Positions 5,647-5,930 of a DNA stretch of 5,930 nt are shown piece by piece. The position numbers were made by a program, and so were the translations under genes. Numbering within the stretch: position 1 is the stretch's first letter; the number at the start of each line of letters is the position of its first letter. Source of the DNA: Anaerolineae bacterium (lineage in GTDB: Bacteria > Chloroflexota > Anaerolineae > Aggregatilineales > Phototrophicaceae); NCBI GenBank assembly GCA_025454715.1, contig JALONY010000124.1, positions 1 to 5,930 of the forward strand, given 5' to 3'. Below the pieces are notes generated by a model that was given only the letters and a program-made list of their open reading frames with translations, did not search any database and was not told the origin of the DNA.

Positions 5647-5930
5647 ATGAACGAACCGACCAAATTGGTGTGCCCGCGCTGCCAAATCGGGCTGATGCAG
5701 GCGCGCATCATCCCGTACAACACGATCGAGAACGGCCACCTCGTCAGCGTGAGCAAGATGCCTGCGCGGGTGTGCGATGTGTGCGGCAACCGCGTGTACG
5801 AGCGCGAGTCGCTGTTGCACCTGCGGACGATGTTGGGGGCGTCGCGGCGCAAGGCCGATAAGCCGAGCGCGGCCAAGAAAACCCCCGCCGCGCCCAAGAA
5901 GCCCGCCGCCCCGCGCAAGCCCAAAGCCCC
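5647..5930 (+). CDS. YgiT-type zinc-finger protein with Ala/Lys/Pro-rich tail (3' end outside window)
   Basis: The frame starts at ATG 5647 behind GGAGGT and stays open to the window end, giving 94 full codons. Residues 1-60 form a YgiT/MqsA-N-like zinc-binding domain: CPRC at 9-12, an intervening strand region with IIPYNTIENGHLV, then MPARVCDVCGNRVYERE with C43 and C46. The CxxC-30-CxxCG spacing and the conserved proline before the second pair fit that family. From about residue 67 the sequence becomes a low-complexity basic tail with recurring PAAPKKPAAPRKP units, like histone H1-type or other nucleic-acid-binding tails. In MqsA the zinc domain precedes an HTH; here no HTH is seen before the cut. 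It is probably cotranscribed with lepB. Its role is unknown; binding of nucleic acid is an inference from the basic tail. The unseen C-terminus may contain more repeats or another domain. Confidence 0.85.
   Translation, partial: MNEPTKLVCPRCQIGLMQARIIPYNTIENGHLVSVSKMPARVCDVCGNRVYERESLLHLRTMLGASRRKADKPSAAKKTPAAPKKPAAPRKPKA

Noticed and set aside
5547..5924. Minus-strand open frame of 125 codons opposite the zinc-finger gene
   Set aside because: The plus-strand frame has a strong Shine-Dalgarno, a conserved CxxC...CxxCG domain and operon context; the antisense frame has none of these.

Overview
The window is high-GC bacterial DNA, densely coded, with strong G/C preference at third codon positions. 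The gene content suggests a member of the Chloroflexota, perhaps Anaerolineae-like: a secreted protein combining a PPC domain with concanavalin-like folds, a compact signal peptidase I of Gram-positive type, and a small YgiT-type zinc-finger protein behind it. This placement is an inference from style, not from a marker gene.

Layout. Positions 1-135 hold the last 44 codons of a plus-strand gene, followed by a strong intrinsic terminator at 156-186. From 4895 back to 193 run five minus-strand genes with short gaps. In transcription order they are a methylmalonyl-CoA epimerase (VOC family), an NDUFA9-like NAD(P)-binding sugar-epimerase homologue, a two-helix membrane protein with a large soluble domain, a secreted PPC plus concanavalin-like protein whose start overlaps the previous stop (ATGA), and an MFS transporter that seems to lack part of its tenth/eleventh helix region. 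The transporter converges on the terminator of the first gene. On the plus strand, 4988-5620 encodes signal peptidase I. It is followed after 26 bp by a YgiT-type zinc-finger protein with a basic Ala/Lys/Pro tail (5647 to the window end).

The 92-bp divergent region (4896-4987) between the epimerase and signal peptidase genes is the main regulatory site. It contains a perfect TATAAT for the plus strand that overlaps a TATACT for the minus strand, enclosed on one side by the arm of a perfect 8-bp inverted repeat. Both transcription units could therefore start from one shared, possibly regulated, element.

How the genes might work together. The signal peptidase would process exported proteins, including the secreted PPC protein. 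The membrane protein and the PPC protein look translationally coupled and may form a functional pair at the cell surface. The other minus-strand genes (epimerase, NAD(P)-binding protein, transporter) have no obvious common pathway. No CRISPR array, tRNA, rRNA, insertion sequence or defence system is visible, and no stretch longer than 300 bases lacks a gene. I see no clear sign of a wholly new system; the most interesting items are the divergent promoter, the deleted transporter segment and the zinc-finger protein with a histone-H1-like tail.
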